Position numbers and translations under genes: made by a program. Positions 24,812 to 34,415 of a stretch of DNA of 64,000 bases are shown here, piece after piece; within the stretch, counting starts at the first letter, position 1; each line of letters opens with the position of its first letter. Location of the stretch: positions 2,914,001 through 2,978,000 of the forward strand of contig OZ244951.1 in the NCBI GenBank assembly GCA_965222315.1. Reading direction: 5' to 3'. The notes beneath the pieces are model-generated. The model was not told where the DNA came from. It ran no database searches and saw only the letters and a list, made by a program, of their open reading frames with translations. The stretch comes from JACKII01 sp965222315. GTDB taxonomy: Bacteria > Pseudomonadota > Alphaproteobacteria > Bin95.

Positions 24812-25963
24812 CTACACCTCATCCAGGGCGCTCGTCAGATCCGCCAGGATGTCATCAGGGTTCTCCACCCCGACCGACAGCCGCAACAGCCCCTTCGGCA
24901 CGTCGGAGTGGACGCCCTCCACGGTCGCCCGGTGCTCGATCAGGGTCTCAACACCGCCCAGAGAGGTGGCTGGGATCGCGAGCTTCAGGCGGCTCACCAC
25001 TTTCAGCGCTGACTCCGCCCCGCCCCGCACATCGAAGGAAAGCATGCCGCCGAAGCCACCCTGCATCTGCTTGGCGCTGACCGCGTGACCAGGGTCATCC
25101 GGCAGGCCGGGGTAGCGCACGGTCTCTACCTTCGGATGCTTCTGCAAAGCTTCCGCGATCTGCATCGCCGCCGCAGAGGCCGCCCGCACCCGCAGGTGAA
25201 CCGTGCGCATGCCGCGGATCAGCAGCCAGGCCTCGAAAGGCCCCAGCACCGGCCCGGAATCGTGTCGCTCCACAATCAGCTGCTGCCAGATTTCGGCTTC
25301 GGGCTCGTTGGTCGTCATTGCACCGGCCAACACGTCGGAATGGCCGTTCAGGTACTTGGTGGCGCTCTCAAACGCCAGGTCCGCGCCATGCTCCAACGGG
25401 CGGCAGAGCACCGGGCTTGCCACCGTGTTGTCCACCGCCAGCAGCGCGCCCATGCGATGTGCGATCTCCGCCGCCGCGGCGATGTCGGTCACGGTCCAGA
25501 GCGGATTGGCGGGCGTCTCGATCCACACCAGCGCCGTCGCGCCGGGCCGCAGTGCCGAGCGCAACGTCAACAGATCGCCCGCCTCAAAGAATGTCACGTC
25601 GATGCCGAGCTTGTGCGCGTTCTCCCGCAGCCATTTGAGCGTGCCGAAATACCCCTCGCCCTGCACCGCCACATGACTGCCCGGCGGCAGGCAACGGAAG
25701 AGAGAGGCAATCGCGGCAAGTCCGCTGCCGAAAAGCAGGCATTCCTTGCCGCCTTCCAGCCGGGCGATAACATCCTCCGCCAGCTTAACGGTCGGATTGT
25801 CCGCCCGGCCATAGACCAGCCCCGCCGTCGGCTCATAATCCTGCGTCCGGCGGGCAAAGGTCGTGGCCGGCTGCCAGGGTGCGATGACGCCGCCGGTCTC
25901 CGTGTCCAGCCGGTGCAGCGCCTGGGCGGCCACCGTCTCTAGCTTCCAGTCTTCCTCGGCCAT
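24812..25963 (-). CDS. Trans-sulfuration (cystathionine gamma-synthase/lyase-like) PLP enzyme
   Basis: The 383-residue protein belongs to the Cys/Met metabolism PLP family. It has YGRADNPTV near residue 51, FGSGLAAIAS, the cofactor-contacting VDNTVASPVL, the Schiff-base Lys203 in SATKYLNGHSD, and SLGGVETL near the C-terminus. Lyase, gamma-synthase or O-acylhomoserine sulfhydrylase activity cannot be separated by eye. The start at 25963 (MAEEDWKLET) fits the family; an upstream ATG at 25996 adds 11 residues. It is transcribed divergently from the class V aminotransferase, with 110 bp between them. Confidence 0.88.
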   Translation of the reverse strand: MAEEDWKLETVAAQALHRLDTETGGVIAPWQPATTFARRTQDYEPTAGLVYGRADNPTVKLAEDVIARLEGGKECLLFGSGLAAIASLFRCLPPGSHVAVQGEGYFGTLKWLRENAHKLGIDVTFFEAGDLLTLRSALRPGATALVWIETPANPLWTVTDIAAAAEIAHRMGALLAVDNTVASPVLCRPLEHGADLAFESATKYLNGHSDVLAGAMTTNEPEAEIWQQLIVERHDSGPVLGPFEAWLLIRGMRTVHLRVRAASAAAMQIAEALQKHPKVETVRYPGLPDDPGHAVSAKQMQGGFGGMLSFDVRGGAESALKVVSRLKLAIPATSLGGVETLIEHRATVEGVHSDVPKGLLRLSVGVENPDDILADLTSALDEV

Positions 25964-26073
25964 TTCCGGCACTCCACTTTTTTCGTTGCTCCACATGGCG
26001 GCAGCGGTTCTTGACAGGCTTCAAAGCTCGTGTTGCTTGATGCCGCAAGACGTTCCCTGACAGGTGCCACATC

Positions 26074-27252
26074 ATGACCTACCGCGCTGGCCGCCATTTC
26101 CTCCAGATTCCCGGCCCCTCCAACACGCCGGACCGCATCCTGCACGCGCTCGCCAAGCCGACCATCGACCACCGCGGTCCCGACTTCGGAGAACTGGGCA
26201 AGGAGGTGCTGACCGGCATCAAGCGCATCTTCCAGACCCAGCACCCGGTCGTGATCTACCCCGCCTCCGGCACTGGCGCATGGGAAGCGGCGCTGGTCAA
26301 TACGCTCTCGCCCGGTGACAAGGTTCTGATGGTGGAGACCGGCCAGTTCGCCACCCTTTGGCGCGAGATGGCGCTGAAGCTCGGCCTTAAGCCGGAGTTC
26401 ATCGCGGGCGACTGGCGGCACGGCGTCATTCCCGATCAGGTCGAGGAGAAGCTGCGCGCCGACACCAACCGCGAGTACAAGGCCGTCTGCGTCGTTCACA
26501 ACGAGACCTCCACCGGCGCCACCAGCCGCATTCAGGAAGTGCGCCAGGCTATCGACGCCGCCGGACATCCTGCCCTGTTCATGGTGGACACAATCAGCGG
26601 CCTCGCTTCCATGGATTTCCGCCATGACGAATGGGGCGTGGACGTCACGGTCAGCGGCTCGCAGAAGGGCCTTATGCTGCCGCCCGGCATCAGCTTCAAC
26701 GCCCTCAGCCCCCGCGCGCTGGAGGCACGGAAGTCCGCTGGTTTCGTCATGTCCTACTGGGACTGGGAGGCCATGGTCGCCATGAACGAGAGCGGCTACT
26801 TCCCCTACACGCCCAACACAAACCTGCTCTATGGCCTGAAAGAAGCCATCGACATGCTGGAGGAAGAAGGCCTCGCCAACGTCTTCGCCCGCCACGCCCG
26901 CCTGGGTGAGGCCGCCCGCCGCTGCGTCCGCGCCTGGGGCCTGGAAATCCAGTGTGAGGAAGAGCGCGACTATTCCAACGTGCTGACCGCCGTCCGCCTG
27001 CCGGAAGGTCACGACGCCGACGCGCTCCGCGCCACCATCCTGGAGCGGTTCGACATGTCGCTCGGCAACGGATTGGGCAAGATCAAGGGCCGCGTCTTCC
27101 GCATCGGCCATCTGGGTGATTTCAACGAGAGCATGCTGATGGGAACCCTCTCGAACGTGGAGATGGGCCTGTCGCTGGCGGGCGTGCCGCACGACAAGGG
27201 CGGCGTCGATGCCGCCATGGCTTTCCTGACCGGCAACGCGGGCCCAGCTTAG
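26074..27252 (+). CDS. Class V aminotransferase, serine/aspartate-glyoxylate type
   Basis: The 392-residue PLP enzyme matches serine-glyoxylate aminotransferase-like proteins: FLQIPGPSNTPDRILHA at the N-terminus, YPASGTGAWEAAL, HNETSTGAT, VDTISGLASMDF and the PLP-binding Lys198 in VSGSQKGLMLPPG. Glyoxylate is the likely amino acceptor; the donor (serine, alanine or aspartate) is not readable. No other serine-cycle or beta-hydroxyaspartate-cycle gene is adjacent, so the pathway is open. Its stop overlaps the convergent kinase stop by 3-4 bp. Confidence 0.88.
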   Translation: MTYRAGRHFLQIPGPSNTPDRILHALAKPTIDHRGPDFGELGKEVLTGIKRIFQTQHPVVIYPASGTGAWEAALVNTLSPGDKVLMVETGQFATLWREMALKLGLKPEFIAGDWRHGVIPDQVEEKLRADTNREYKAVCVVHNETSTGATSRIQEVRQAIDAAGHPALFMVDTISGLASMDFRHDEWGVDVTVSGSQKGLMLPPGISFNALSPRALEARKSAGFVMSYWDWEAMVAMNESGYFPYTPNTNLLYGLKEAIDMLEEEGLANVFARHARLGEAARRCVRAWGLEIQCEEERDYSNVLTAVRLPEGHDADALRATILERFDMSLGNGLGKIKGRVFRIGHLGDFNESMLMGTLSNVEMGLSLAGVPHDKGGVDAAMAFLTGNAGPA

Positions 27253-28325
27253 AGGCGCACCCGCGCCGTATCCGCCGCGGCAGCGCCAATACGCGCGAGC
27301 ATCACGCCCGCGATCCGCCGCCCCTTCGGCGTGCCGCTGAGGAAGGCCCCGGCAATCGACGCGCCCAGCACCGTAACCACGCGGGAGGCGGCGAGGTATT
27401 CGACCATCACCTCATCCGCCGACAGACGCGCCTCGCTCTCCCCGGTCAGCACGGCATGGTAATGGCGGACTAACTCGCCGATATGCCGGGCGCGCACGCC
27501 ATCGGCCAGATTGCCGTTCAGAAAATAAGCCAAGTCATAGGCGAAATTGTTGATGGAGCAGGTCTGCCAGTCATAGAACCGCACTGCGCCGTCGCGCATG
27601 ATCATGTTGTTCAGATGACTGTCGCCATGGTTCAGTGTCAGGCGCCGCCCGCAGAATGCCGCCAGCGCCGCATCGAACCCCGGCAAGGCTTCATCAATCG
27701 CCGCCGTCAGCCCGCCAGACAGCAGGTCGGGAAACATTTCCCGGCAAAGCGGCAAGCCCCGCTTTACCGTGCTGCTGAGCCTTCTCGCCAGCACCGGCGG
27801 CCGGGCGAGCCAGCGATGCTGCAACAGATGCTCCGCCCCCCAATGCCGCCCATGCAACCGAGCAAGAGCCGTGACCACAACCTTCGCTTCCTCGAAGGTG
27901 CACCCGTCCTCGAACGCGGCGAAGTCATAACCTTCCAGCGCTTCCAACAGCAGCACGAAACGGTCGCCACGCTTGGAGATACCGGCGTGATAGCAAACCG
28001 GCGGCCTGGCCGGACAGCCATCGGCAAGGTTCCGGTAGTAGCCAACCTCTGTCGAATAGAGCCCCAGCCGCGCGGAGGTCGCCGCCACCCTGGGGTCAGT
28101 TGCCGCCAGCTTCACCACCAGCGAGTCTGGCATGCCCGGCGCCGACCCGTCATAGGTCAGGTTGATCCGCCCGATGGAGCCAACCACGCCGACATTCTCG
28201 TCCATCGCCGCCGGCGCAAACCCCGTCACCGTTACCGGCGGGCCATCATCCGGCCTGGGTAGCGCCACCGTCAGCCATTCTGCCGTGATGTCCGCCGCCG
28301 ACTCCGGTATAACGATATCACCCAT
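27249..28325 (-). CDS. Aminoglycoside-phosphotransferase/EcKL-like kinase
   Basis: The 358-residue protein has the kinase-like fold of APH/ecdysteroid-kinase-like proteins. The catalytic loop is LNHGDSHLNNM and the metal-binding motif VRFYDWQTC, separated by the usual ~15 residues; SLVVKLAA supplies the nucleotide-binding lysine. The substrate is unknown; homologues act on small hydroxylated metabolites rather than antibiotics. It converges on the aminotransferase gene, and the two stop codons overlap at 27249-27252. Confidence 0.82.
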   Translation of the reverse strand: MGDIVIPESAADITAEWLTVALPRPDDGPPVTVTGFAPAAMDENVGVVGSIGRINLTYDGSAPGMPDSLVVKLAATDPRVAATSARLGLYSTEVGYYRNLADGCPARPPVCYHAGISKRGDRFVLLLEALEGYDFAAFEDGCTFEEAKVVVTALARLHGRHWGAEHLLQHRWLARPPVLARRLSSTVKRGLPLCREMFPDLLSGGLTAAIDEALPGFDAALAAFCGRRLTLNHGDSHLNNMIMRDGAVRFYDWQTCSINNFAYDLAYFLNGNLADGVRARHIGELVRHYHAVLTGESEARLSADEVMVEYLAASRVVTVLGASIAGAFLSGTPKGRRIAGVMLARIGAAAADTARVRL

Positions 28326-28572
28326 TGAGCCAATCCTCGCCGCTCGGGCCCCGGAACGGGACCGTTAGTCCGCGGCTAGGTGGCAGCAAAGCCACCCCGG
28401 TGACAACCCTAACGGCACCCACGCATCGCCGTCGTCCGGGGCGATAAGCGTGCTTGCGGCTGGCACGGTTTTGCGTTTCTTTGCCATGATTAACGGCCAC
28501 ATCGCTCACATTGACCAATGCGGCCAATCAATACCAAGACAGAAGCGCATCCGGTACGGGGTACGACCCATT

Positions 28573-30213
28573 ATGGAAAACCAAACTTTCGACTATGTCA
28601 TTGTCGGCGCTGGCTCCGCCGGTTGCGTGCTGGCGAACCGGCTTTCCGCCGACGGCAAGCATTCGGTCTGCATCCTTGAGGCAGGCGGCAAGGACACGCA
28701 TCCGTTCCTGCATATCCCCGCCGGGTTCATGAAGACGCTCACCAATCCCAGCGTGAACTGGCTCTATGCGGCCGAGCCTAGCGAGTGGACCGGCGGCCGC
28801 CGCATCGCCGCCCCCCGGGGCAAGACCCTTGGCGGTTCCTCCTCCATCAACGGCCACATCTACAATCGCGGCCAGCGGGCGGACTATGACGGCTGGGCCC
28901 AGCGAGGCAACCGCGGCTGGGGCTATGCCGACATCCTGCCCTATTTCAAGCGCACGGAACGCAAGGAAGGCGACGGCGACGGCACCTTCCGCGGCAAGGA
29001 CGGCAATTTCGTCGTCACGGATACGCCTTGGAAGCATGAACTCTGCGAGGCCTTTATCGAGGGGGCCACGACCCTCGGCATTCCGCGCAACCCCGACTAC
29101 AACGGCGCGACCCAGGACGGCGTCGGCTACTTCCAGCGCGCCATCCACAAGGGCCGCCGCATGTCGTCCGCCCGCGCCTTCCTGCATCCCGCCATGAGCC
29201 GCAAGAACCTCAAGGTCATCACCCACGCCCATGCGACGCAGATTCTGTTCGAGGGCAAACGCGCCACCGGCATCGCCTACGACCAGAAGGGCACGGCCAA
29301 GCAGGTTCACGCCCGGCGGGAGGTTATTCTGTCCGGCGGCGTCATCGCCTCCCCGCAACTGCTTCAGATCAGCGGTATCGGCGACCCCGGCCACCTGGGC
29401 GGCATCGGCGTCGAGGTCCGACACGCGCTGCCCGGCGTTGGTCAGAACCTGCGCGATCACTACGCCGTGCGCATGGTCGCCCGGATCAAAGGCACCTGGA
29501 CCATCAACCAGCGCGCCAAGGGCCTGCCGCTGGTAGGCGAAATCGCGAAGTATTTCACCGGCCAGTCCAGTATCCTCGGCCTCTGCCCATCGCTCGTGCA
29601 TTGCTTCTGGAAGAGCCATGACGCGGTGCAGGGCAATGACCTGCAAATGACCTTCACCCCGGCCAGCTACAAGGAAGGCGTGCAGAGCCAGCTTGACGAC
29701 TTTCCCGGCGTCACCTGCGCGCCCTGGCAGCAACGCCCGGAGAGCAAGGGCCACCTGCTGGCCCGCTCCGCCAATCCGTTCGAGGCCCCGGAAATCCAGC
29801 CGAATTACCTGGCGGACGAGATGGACCGCCAAGTGTTGCTCGGCGGCATGCGGCTCGCCCGTCGTCTCCTGCGCACAGAGCCGATGATGCGCTATTTCGA
29901 GCGGGAGGAATTCCCCGGCGACTCCGCCCAGAGCGACGACGAACTGCTGGCCTTCGCCAAGGAGCGCGGTACCACCACCTTCCATCTCATGGGCACATGC
30001 CGCATGGCCCCGATGACGGACAAGACGGCCGTCGTGGACGACCAATTGCGCGTCCACGGGCTGGAGGGCCTGCGCGTCGCCGATGCCTCCATCATGCCGA
30101 TGATGCTGTCTGCAAACCTGAACGCCGCCACCCTGTTGATCGGCGAGAAAGCCGCCGACATGATCCTCGGCAACACTGCGCCAGAGCCGGTAATCCTGGC
30201 GGAGGCGGCCTAG
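28573..30213 (+). CDS. GMC-family FAD oxidoreductase (choline dehydrogenase-like)
   Basis: The 546-residue flavoenzyme has the FAD-binding FDYVIVGAGSAGCVLANRLS at the N-terminus, the GMC signature GKTLGGSSSINGHIYNRG and second signature SGGVIASPQLLQISGIG. The active-site His lies in TTFHLMGTCRM and the partner Asn in LSANLNAATL. It oxidises a primary or secondary alcohol; the substrate is unknown. The start at 28573 (MENQTFDY) was chosen from the family; an upstream frame extension to 28450 is not conserved. A strong hairpin at 30209 includes its stop codon. Confidence 0.93.
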   Translation: MENQTFDYVIVGAGSAGCVLANRLSADGKHSVCILEAGGKDTHPFLHIPAGFMKTLTNPSVNWLYAAEPSEWTGGRRIAAPRGKTLGGSSSINGHIYNRGQRADYDGWAQRGNRGWGYADILPYFKRTERKEGDGDGTFRGKDGNFVVTDTPWKHELCEAFIEGATTLGIPRNPDYNGATQDGVGYFQRAIHKGRRMSSARAFLHPAMSRKNLKVITHAHATQILFEGKRATGIAYDQKGTAKQVHARREVILSGGVIASPQLLQISGIGDPGHLGGIGVEVRHALPGVGQNLRDHYAVRMVARIKGTWTINQRAKGLPLVGEIAKYFTGQSSILGLCPSLVHCFWKSHDAVQGNDLQMTFTPASYKEGVQSQLDDFPGVTCAPWQQRPESKGHLLARSANPFEAPEIQPNYLADEMDRQVLLGGMRLARRLLRTEPMMRYFEREEFPGDSAQSDDELLAFAKERGTTTFHLMGTCRMAPMTDKTAVVDDQLRVHGLEGLRVADASIMPMMLSANLNAATLLIGEKAADMILGNTAPEPVILAEAA

Positions 30214-30234
30214 TGGTTCGATCAGACCACTAGG
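30209..30234 (+). terminator. Hairpin spanning the GMC oxidoreductase stop codon
   Basis: CCTAGTGGT (30209-30217) and ACCACTAGG (30226-30234) form a perfect 9-bp stem with 8-nt loop, and include the TAG stop. The following sequence is A-rich rather than T-rich on this strand, so intrinsic termination is only probable. A second stem, GCGGAG/CTCCGC, lies about 30 bp downstream. Confidence 0.5.
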
Positions 30235-30353
30235 AACAAAGAAAAGCCCTACCATTCGATGCGGAGGGTTGTTCTCCGCAGCCCGCCGTTGCTAAGACTT
30301 TACCGGTCCCCCACAACGGTCGGGGCTTATTCACAGAGATAGAGGGTGTATCG

Positions 30354-31058
30354 ATGAAGTTGCAAGGCGTTGTGGTGGTGGCAGTCATGGCAATCGGGGT
30401 GACAAGCTGCAAGACCACCAATGAAACCGTCGGCGCCGTCGTCGGCGGAATCGGCGGTGCCGCAGCGTCTTACGGCATCACCACAGCGCTCGGCGGCGAC
30501 TCGACGACAGCCGCCATTGCCTCCATCGCAGGCGGACTCGCCGGCGCCTATATCGGCGGCGAAATCGGCCGCGCCCTGGACGAGGAAGACAGCAAGAAGG
30601 CGCAAGCCGCCAGCACCAAGGCGGTGACGACCGGGACAACCGGCCAGACCGTTCAGTGGAAAAGCGACAAGAACCCGAATGTCCACGGCCAGACCAAAGT
30701 GGTCGATACCGGCAAAATCTCGAACCAGCCGGGTTCCTCGAAGCCCACGGTGACCTGGCAGCGCAGCCGCCGGCAGGAGCCGATCACCACCGTCCCCGCG
30801 CAGACTGAGCCAGAACCGGAGTCAGCCTCAACCTCGACCTCTGCCTCGACCTCCAAACCGGCCAGCAGGAGCACCACGCAGCAGCCGGCGGCGAAGTCGT
30901 CCAAGCCAGAACCTGTCAATACCGCGTCGGTTGAACCGGCCGACAACAAGACCTGCAAGAAGATCGACGAAGTCGCCTATATCAACGGCAAGGAAACCCG
31001 CCAGCAGCGCGTGTTCTGCCAGACTGCCAGTGGCGGCTGGGCGCCCGTCGCCGTTTAG
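30354..31058 (+). CDS. Glycine-zipper outer-membrane lipoprotein
   Basis: The 234-residue product starts with a lipoprotein signal (AIGVTSC, lipid-modified Cys19). Next comes a glycine-zipper segment (AVVGGIGGAAAS to IASIAGGLAGAYIGGEIG, about residues 28-82) like the 17-kDa antigen/2TM glycine zipper family. A disordered Ser/Thr/Pro/Lys region follows (about 130-200), then a small C-terminal domain with two cysteines (KTCKKIDEV, VFCQTASGGW). It probably anchors in the outer membrane. It is 8 bp upstream of the periplasmic ClpP-like gene, and the two may be an operon. Confidence 0.78.
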   Translation: MKLQGVVVVAVMAIGVTSCKTTNETVGAVVGGIGGAAASYGITTALGGDSTTAAIASIAGGLAGAYIGGEIGRALDEEDSKKAQAASTKAVTTGTTGQTVQWKSDKNPNVHGQTKVVDTGKISNQPGSSKPTVTWQRSRRQEPITTVPAQTEPEPESASTSTSASTSKPASRSTTQQPAAKSSKPEPVNTASVEPADNKTCKKIDEVAYINGKETRQQRVFCQTASGGWAPVAV

Positions 31059-31066
31059 ACGACCCG

Positions 31067-31822
31067 ATGCAAAGCATCATCCGGAACGGACACAGCTTTC
31101 AAGCCCTGCGGTCGGCAATCCCGCTGGCGGTGCTGACACTCTGCCTGCTGGTCTTTGCTGCCCAGGCTTGGGCAAGCTGCCCCAGTCCGCCACGGGCAAT
31201 ATGGAATCCCGTCAAGGATGCTCAGGGCAAGTACATGCCCATGTCCTACAAGTTGGTGCAAAAGGGTGAAAGCCGCGTACTGACGGCCAAGGGGGTCATC
31301 AAGTCCGGGGAGAGCAAGCGGCTGCAGGCAGCGTTGACCAGGCACCGGCCGGTGCACGAAGTCTGGCTGCATTCACCGGGTGGCACCTCTGTCGAAGGCA
31401 TGCGGATGGGCCGTCTGTTGCGGCGGCAGGGTCTGGCCGTCCGCGTCCCGCGAGGAGCCGCCTGCTTCAGTGCCTGCTCCATGGTGCTGCTGGGTGGCGC
31501 GCTGCGGGCCGTCGACACTGGCGCGCACTATGGCGTCCATATGTGGACTTCTTTCGGTGAAGCCGGGGCTGACCGCTTTCTCGATTGGCTATCCAAACAA
31601 TTGGAGAAAGGCGTCAAGGGAAAGCAACTGCGCAGGGCCGTTTCCGACCAGTTGCAGCAGATTGAGCGCCGGAATGCCGACTACGCCCGCGAACGCGCGA
31701 ACTATCTGATTGAAATGTCGGTTTCACTCAGACTGATGACACCCAATGTGCAGACAAAAGCCAGCAATCAATACTGGCTCTGCCCCCAGGAAATGCGGTC
31801 GTTCAACGTCACCAACTACTGA
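31067..31822 (+). CDS. Periplasmic ClpP/crotonase-fold protein (COG3904-like)
   Basis: The 251-residue protein has an N-terminal signal peptide (hydrophobic 17-35, cleavage near AWA-S). It then has a ClpP-like core with VWLHSPGGTSVEGMRMGRLLR and RGAACFSACSMVLLGG, where the ACxSAC segment carries the nucleophile-like serine, and YGVHMW. These are features of COG3904-type predicted periplasmic proteins of unknown activity. It follows the glycine-zipper lipoprotein by 8 bp, consistent with a shared envelope role. Confidence 0.78.
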   Translation: MQSIIRNGHSFQALRSAIPLAVLTLCLLVFAAQAWASCPSPPRAIWNPVKDAQGKYMPMSYKLVQKGESRVLTAKGVIKSGESKRLQAALTRHRPVHEVWLHSPGGTSVEGMRMGRLLRRQGLAVRVPRGAACFSACSMVLLGGALRAVDTGAHYGVHMWTSFGEAGADRFLDWLSKQLEKGVKGKQLRRAVSDQLQQIERRNADYARERANYLIEMSVSLRLMTPNVQTKASNQYWLCPQEMRSFNVTNY

Positions 31823-31923
31823 ACCAACGGTGCACGGCCCCACACACGGCGATGGCGGCATGGACGGCAGGGACAGGTTCGGTATGATCGCCCTTCTAGT
31901 CGCCACCGATAGTGAAATCACTG

Positions 31924-33411
31924 ATGAAGAAGTACGAAGCAGACGTCATCGTCGTCGGCTGTGGCATCGCTGGCCTCTCTGCCGCCGCTTCCGCCGCCGA
32001 AGCGGGCGCGACCGTCCACGTGCTGGAGCGTGCGCCGGAGGAAGACCGGGGCGGCAACACACGCTACACCGAATCCTTCTGGCGGATGAAAGACCACGAC
32101 ACCATCGCCGACGACTTCACCGAACGCCTGGCCGAAAACGCAGCAGGCTACCTCGACCCCGAAGTGACCAAGGACTACAACCGCCCCTACAGCGACTGGC
32201 AGCCCCTGCTGCGCGCCCAGCCAACCTTGGACCCCGCCCTGATCGAGGCCTGGGGCGAAGGCGCCGGCCCCGCCGTCCGCTGGCTCGAGTCCAAGGGTGC
32301 GAAGTTCGACTACCTGCCCATCTACTTCCTGACCGTCTCCACCTCCCGCCTTGCGCCCGTCGGCGGCGGCTGGGCTTTGGTGGAAGCGCTCGCCACCTGG
32401 TGCGAGACCGAGGGGGCCGACAAGGTCACCATCAACTACGAAACCACCGCCAGGGGCCTGATTCAGGATGATCAGGGCCGGGTGACCGGCATCAAAGCGC
32501 TTGGCCCGGACGGACCGGTAGAATTCCACGGCAAGTCCGTCGTGCTCGCCTGCGGCGGCTTCGAGGGCAATTCAGAGATGCTGGCGCGCTATTGCGGCCC
32601 GCAGGTTCAGTGGACGCGTCCCATCGCCAAGGGCGGCTACTTCAACCGGGGTGAGGGCATCCGCATGGCGCTGGACGCCGGCGCTGCGCCAGGGGGCGAT
32701 TTCGGCAGCTTCCACGCCCAGCCGGTGGACCCGCGCTCCGGCGCAATCGAGGCCGCCGTCGTGACCTTCAACTACGGAGTACTGGTCAACCTGGACGGCG
32801 ACCGCTTTACGGACGAGGCGCCGGCCACCGCCGATGCGTGCTACGAAGCCATCAGCCGGGACATCCTTCAGCAGAAAAAGGGCCTCGCCTACGTCATCCA
32901 TGATGCACGGCTGGATGATGTCCCCAACTGGCAGCTCGCCGTCCGCTCCGACCAGCCGCCTATTGAGGCGGCAACGCTGGAAGAACTGGCGGCGAAGATC
33001 GGGGTCAACCATGACCGCCTGAAATCAAGCATCGGCGCCTACAACGCCGCCTGTCCGACAGAGCCAACCGGCGAGGCTTTTACACCGCTGAAACTGGACG
33101 GGCTGCGCACGGGGCCCGGCCTGATTCCACCGAAGAGCAACTGGTCCCGCCCCCTGGACCGCGGTCCCTGGCGCGCCTGGCCCATCATGTGCTCGAACTG
33201 CTTCACCTTCGGCGGCGTGAAGGTGAACCCCAACGCCCAGGTGTTGGACATGGACGGCCGGCCCCTGCCCGGCCTCTATGCGGCGGGCGAAACCATGGGC
33301 GTCTACCACCGGACATACACCGGCTCCACCAGCGTCATGCGCGGCTGCGTCTTCGGCCGGCTTGCAGGCGAACATGCAGCGGCGGCATGGCGGATCAACA
33401 ACGCCGGATAA
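31924..33411 (+). CDS. FAD-dependent oxidoreductase, fumarate reductase/tricarballylate dehydrogenase (TcuA) type
   Basis: The roughly 495-residue flavoprotein begins with a Rossmann FAD motif (DVIVVGCGIAGLSAAASAAEAG) and GGNTRYTES. It has the FCC-type SAVVLACGGFEGN equivalent (VVLACGGFEGNSEML) and ends with GLYAAGETMGVYHRTYTGSTSVMRGCVFGR, the C-terminal FAD-binding region of the family. The ATG at 31924 is preferred; a GTG at 31912 is in frame. The substrate is unknown. It resembles the product of 42772-44268, so the window has two paralogues. Confidence 0.87.
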   Translation: MKKYEADVIVVGCGIAGLSAAASAAEAGATVHVLERAPEEDRGGNTRYTESFWRMKDHDTIADDFTERLAENAAGYLDPEVTKDYNRPYSDWQPLLRAQPTLDPALIEAWGEGAGPAVRWLESKGAKFDYLPIYFLTVSTSRLAPVGGGWALVEALATWCETEGADKVTINYETTARGLIQDDQGRVTGIKALGPDGPVEFHGKSVVLACGGFEGNSEMLARYCGPQVQWTRPIAKGGYFNRGEGIRMALDAGAAPGGDFGSFHAQPVDPRSGAIEAAVVTFNYGVLVNLDGDRFTDEAPATADACYEAISRDILQQKKGLAYVIHDARLDDVPNWQLAVRSDQPPIEAATLEELAAKIGVNHDRLKSSIGAYNAACPTEPTGEAFTPLKLDGLRTGPGLIPPKSNWSRPLDRGPWRAWPIMCSNCFTFGGVKVNPNAQVLDMDGRPLPGLYAAGETMGVYHRTYTGSTSVMRGCVFGRLAGEHAAAAWRINNAG

Positions 33412-33497
33412 GCGGAAACGCGCCCGTAGGTGACAAAACGCACGCCCCCGCCCCAAGGCGGATGTTACGCTCTGGGCACCAACAAAGGTTTTTGCCT

Positions 33498-34307
33498 ATG
33501 AGACAGCACATTGTACCCCTGGTCCTGGCTGCCAATGCCGCGGTGATTCTGCTTGCCGCCGCGCCCCGCCTGGCGGCGGCGACAGACCTGCCGGCCCGCT
33601 TTACCGACGGCACCACCTGCCAGGCACGGTTTGACGCCTCCGACAAGGTCGCCTTCGGTGTCGACGTATCGAAGTTCCAAGGCGACATCGACTGGAAGGA
33701 AGTTTCAGATAAAACTGGCGTGCTCTACACCCTGGTCCGCGTGTCCTACGGCTTGGAGACGGATGAAAAGTTCAAGCGAAACTGGGACGCCCTCGAAGAC
33801 AAATGCATCCTCCGCGCGCCTTACCACTTCTTCGTGGAAGCCATCGACCCGGTGGCGCAGGCAAAGGGCCTCTATGAAAGGCTGAAGGAGCACGGGGCGT
33901 TGGACTCGGAACTGCCCGTGGTCGCCGATATCGAGCGCGCCTCGGCCAAAGATGAAATCTGCGGAAACTCCGCCCGCGCGGCGGATTTCATCAAGCGGGC
34001 CTTTCAGTTCATCGCGGCTTTTGAAAAAGCGGCGGAGAAGGACCAGGACAGGCCGATGATGATCTACACCTCCAACGGCTTCTGGAATTGCCTGCCTGCA
34101 TCCAAGGAAATGACCAGCATCCGCGACCTCTGGATCGCCGACTACGTCAAAGCCCCCGCGCCCCAAATCCCGAACGGCTGGACAGCGTGGCACTTCTGGC
34201 AGTTCTACAACAAGGGCACGGTCGCCGGTATCAAAGGCAACGTTGATGCCGACCGTTTCAATGGCAACGGGGCCGCCCTCCTGAACTACGCTGCGGGCGG
34301 GAAGTAA
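33498..34307 (+). CDS. Secreted GH25 lysozyme (muramidase)
   Basis: The 269-residue protein has a signal peptide (hydrophobic 6-28) and a GH25 barrel. The family residues are visible: Asp56 in FGVDVSKFQGDIDW, and the DxE pair Asp144/Glu146 in VVADIER; YHFFVEA and FWQF also fit. GH25 enzymes cut the MurNAc-GlcNAc bond of peptidoglycan. It sits 108 bp before the DUF4157 gene on the same strand, and so may belong to the same secreted-factor cluster, although the spacing allows an independent promoter. Confidence 0.9.
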   Translation: MRQHIVPLVLAANAAVILLAAAPRLAAATDLPARFTDGTTCQARFDASDKVAFGVDVSKFQGDIDWKEVSDKTGVLYTLVRVSYGLETDEKFKRNWDALEDKCILRAPYHFFVEAIDPVAQAKGLYERLKEHGALDSELPVVADIERASAKDEICGNSARAADFIKRAFQFIAAFEKAAEKDQDRPMMIYTSNGFWNCLPASKEMTSIRDLWIADYVKAPAPQIPNGWTAWHFWQFYNKGTVAGIKGNVDADRFNGNGAALLNYAAGGK

Positions 34308-34335
34308 AGGGCAGCCACGTATTGCCTCTGCCCTT
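34307..34335 (+). terminator. Possible weak terminator after the lysozyme gene
   Basis: AAGGGCAG (34307-34314) pairs with CTGCCCTT (34328-34335) around a 13-nt loop, starting at the lysozyme stop codon. The downstream T-run is poor (GGTTTGG). Confidence 0.35.
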
Positions 34336-34415
34336 GGTTTGGCCTTGCCGATAGACACTCCGGGATTGCTGCAGCATACTTGAACCAATGGTAGAACAGA
34401 CGGGACGGCAACACG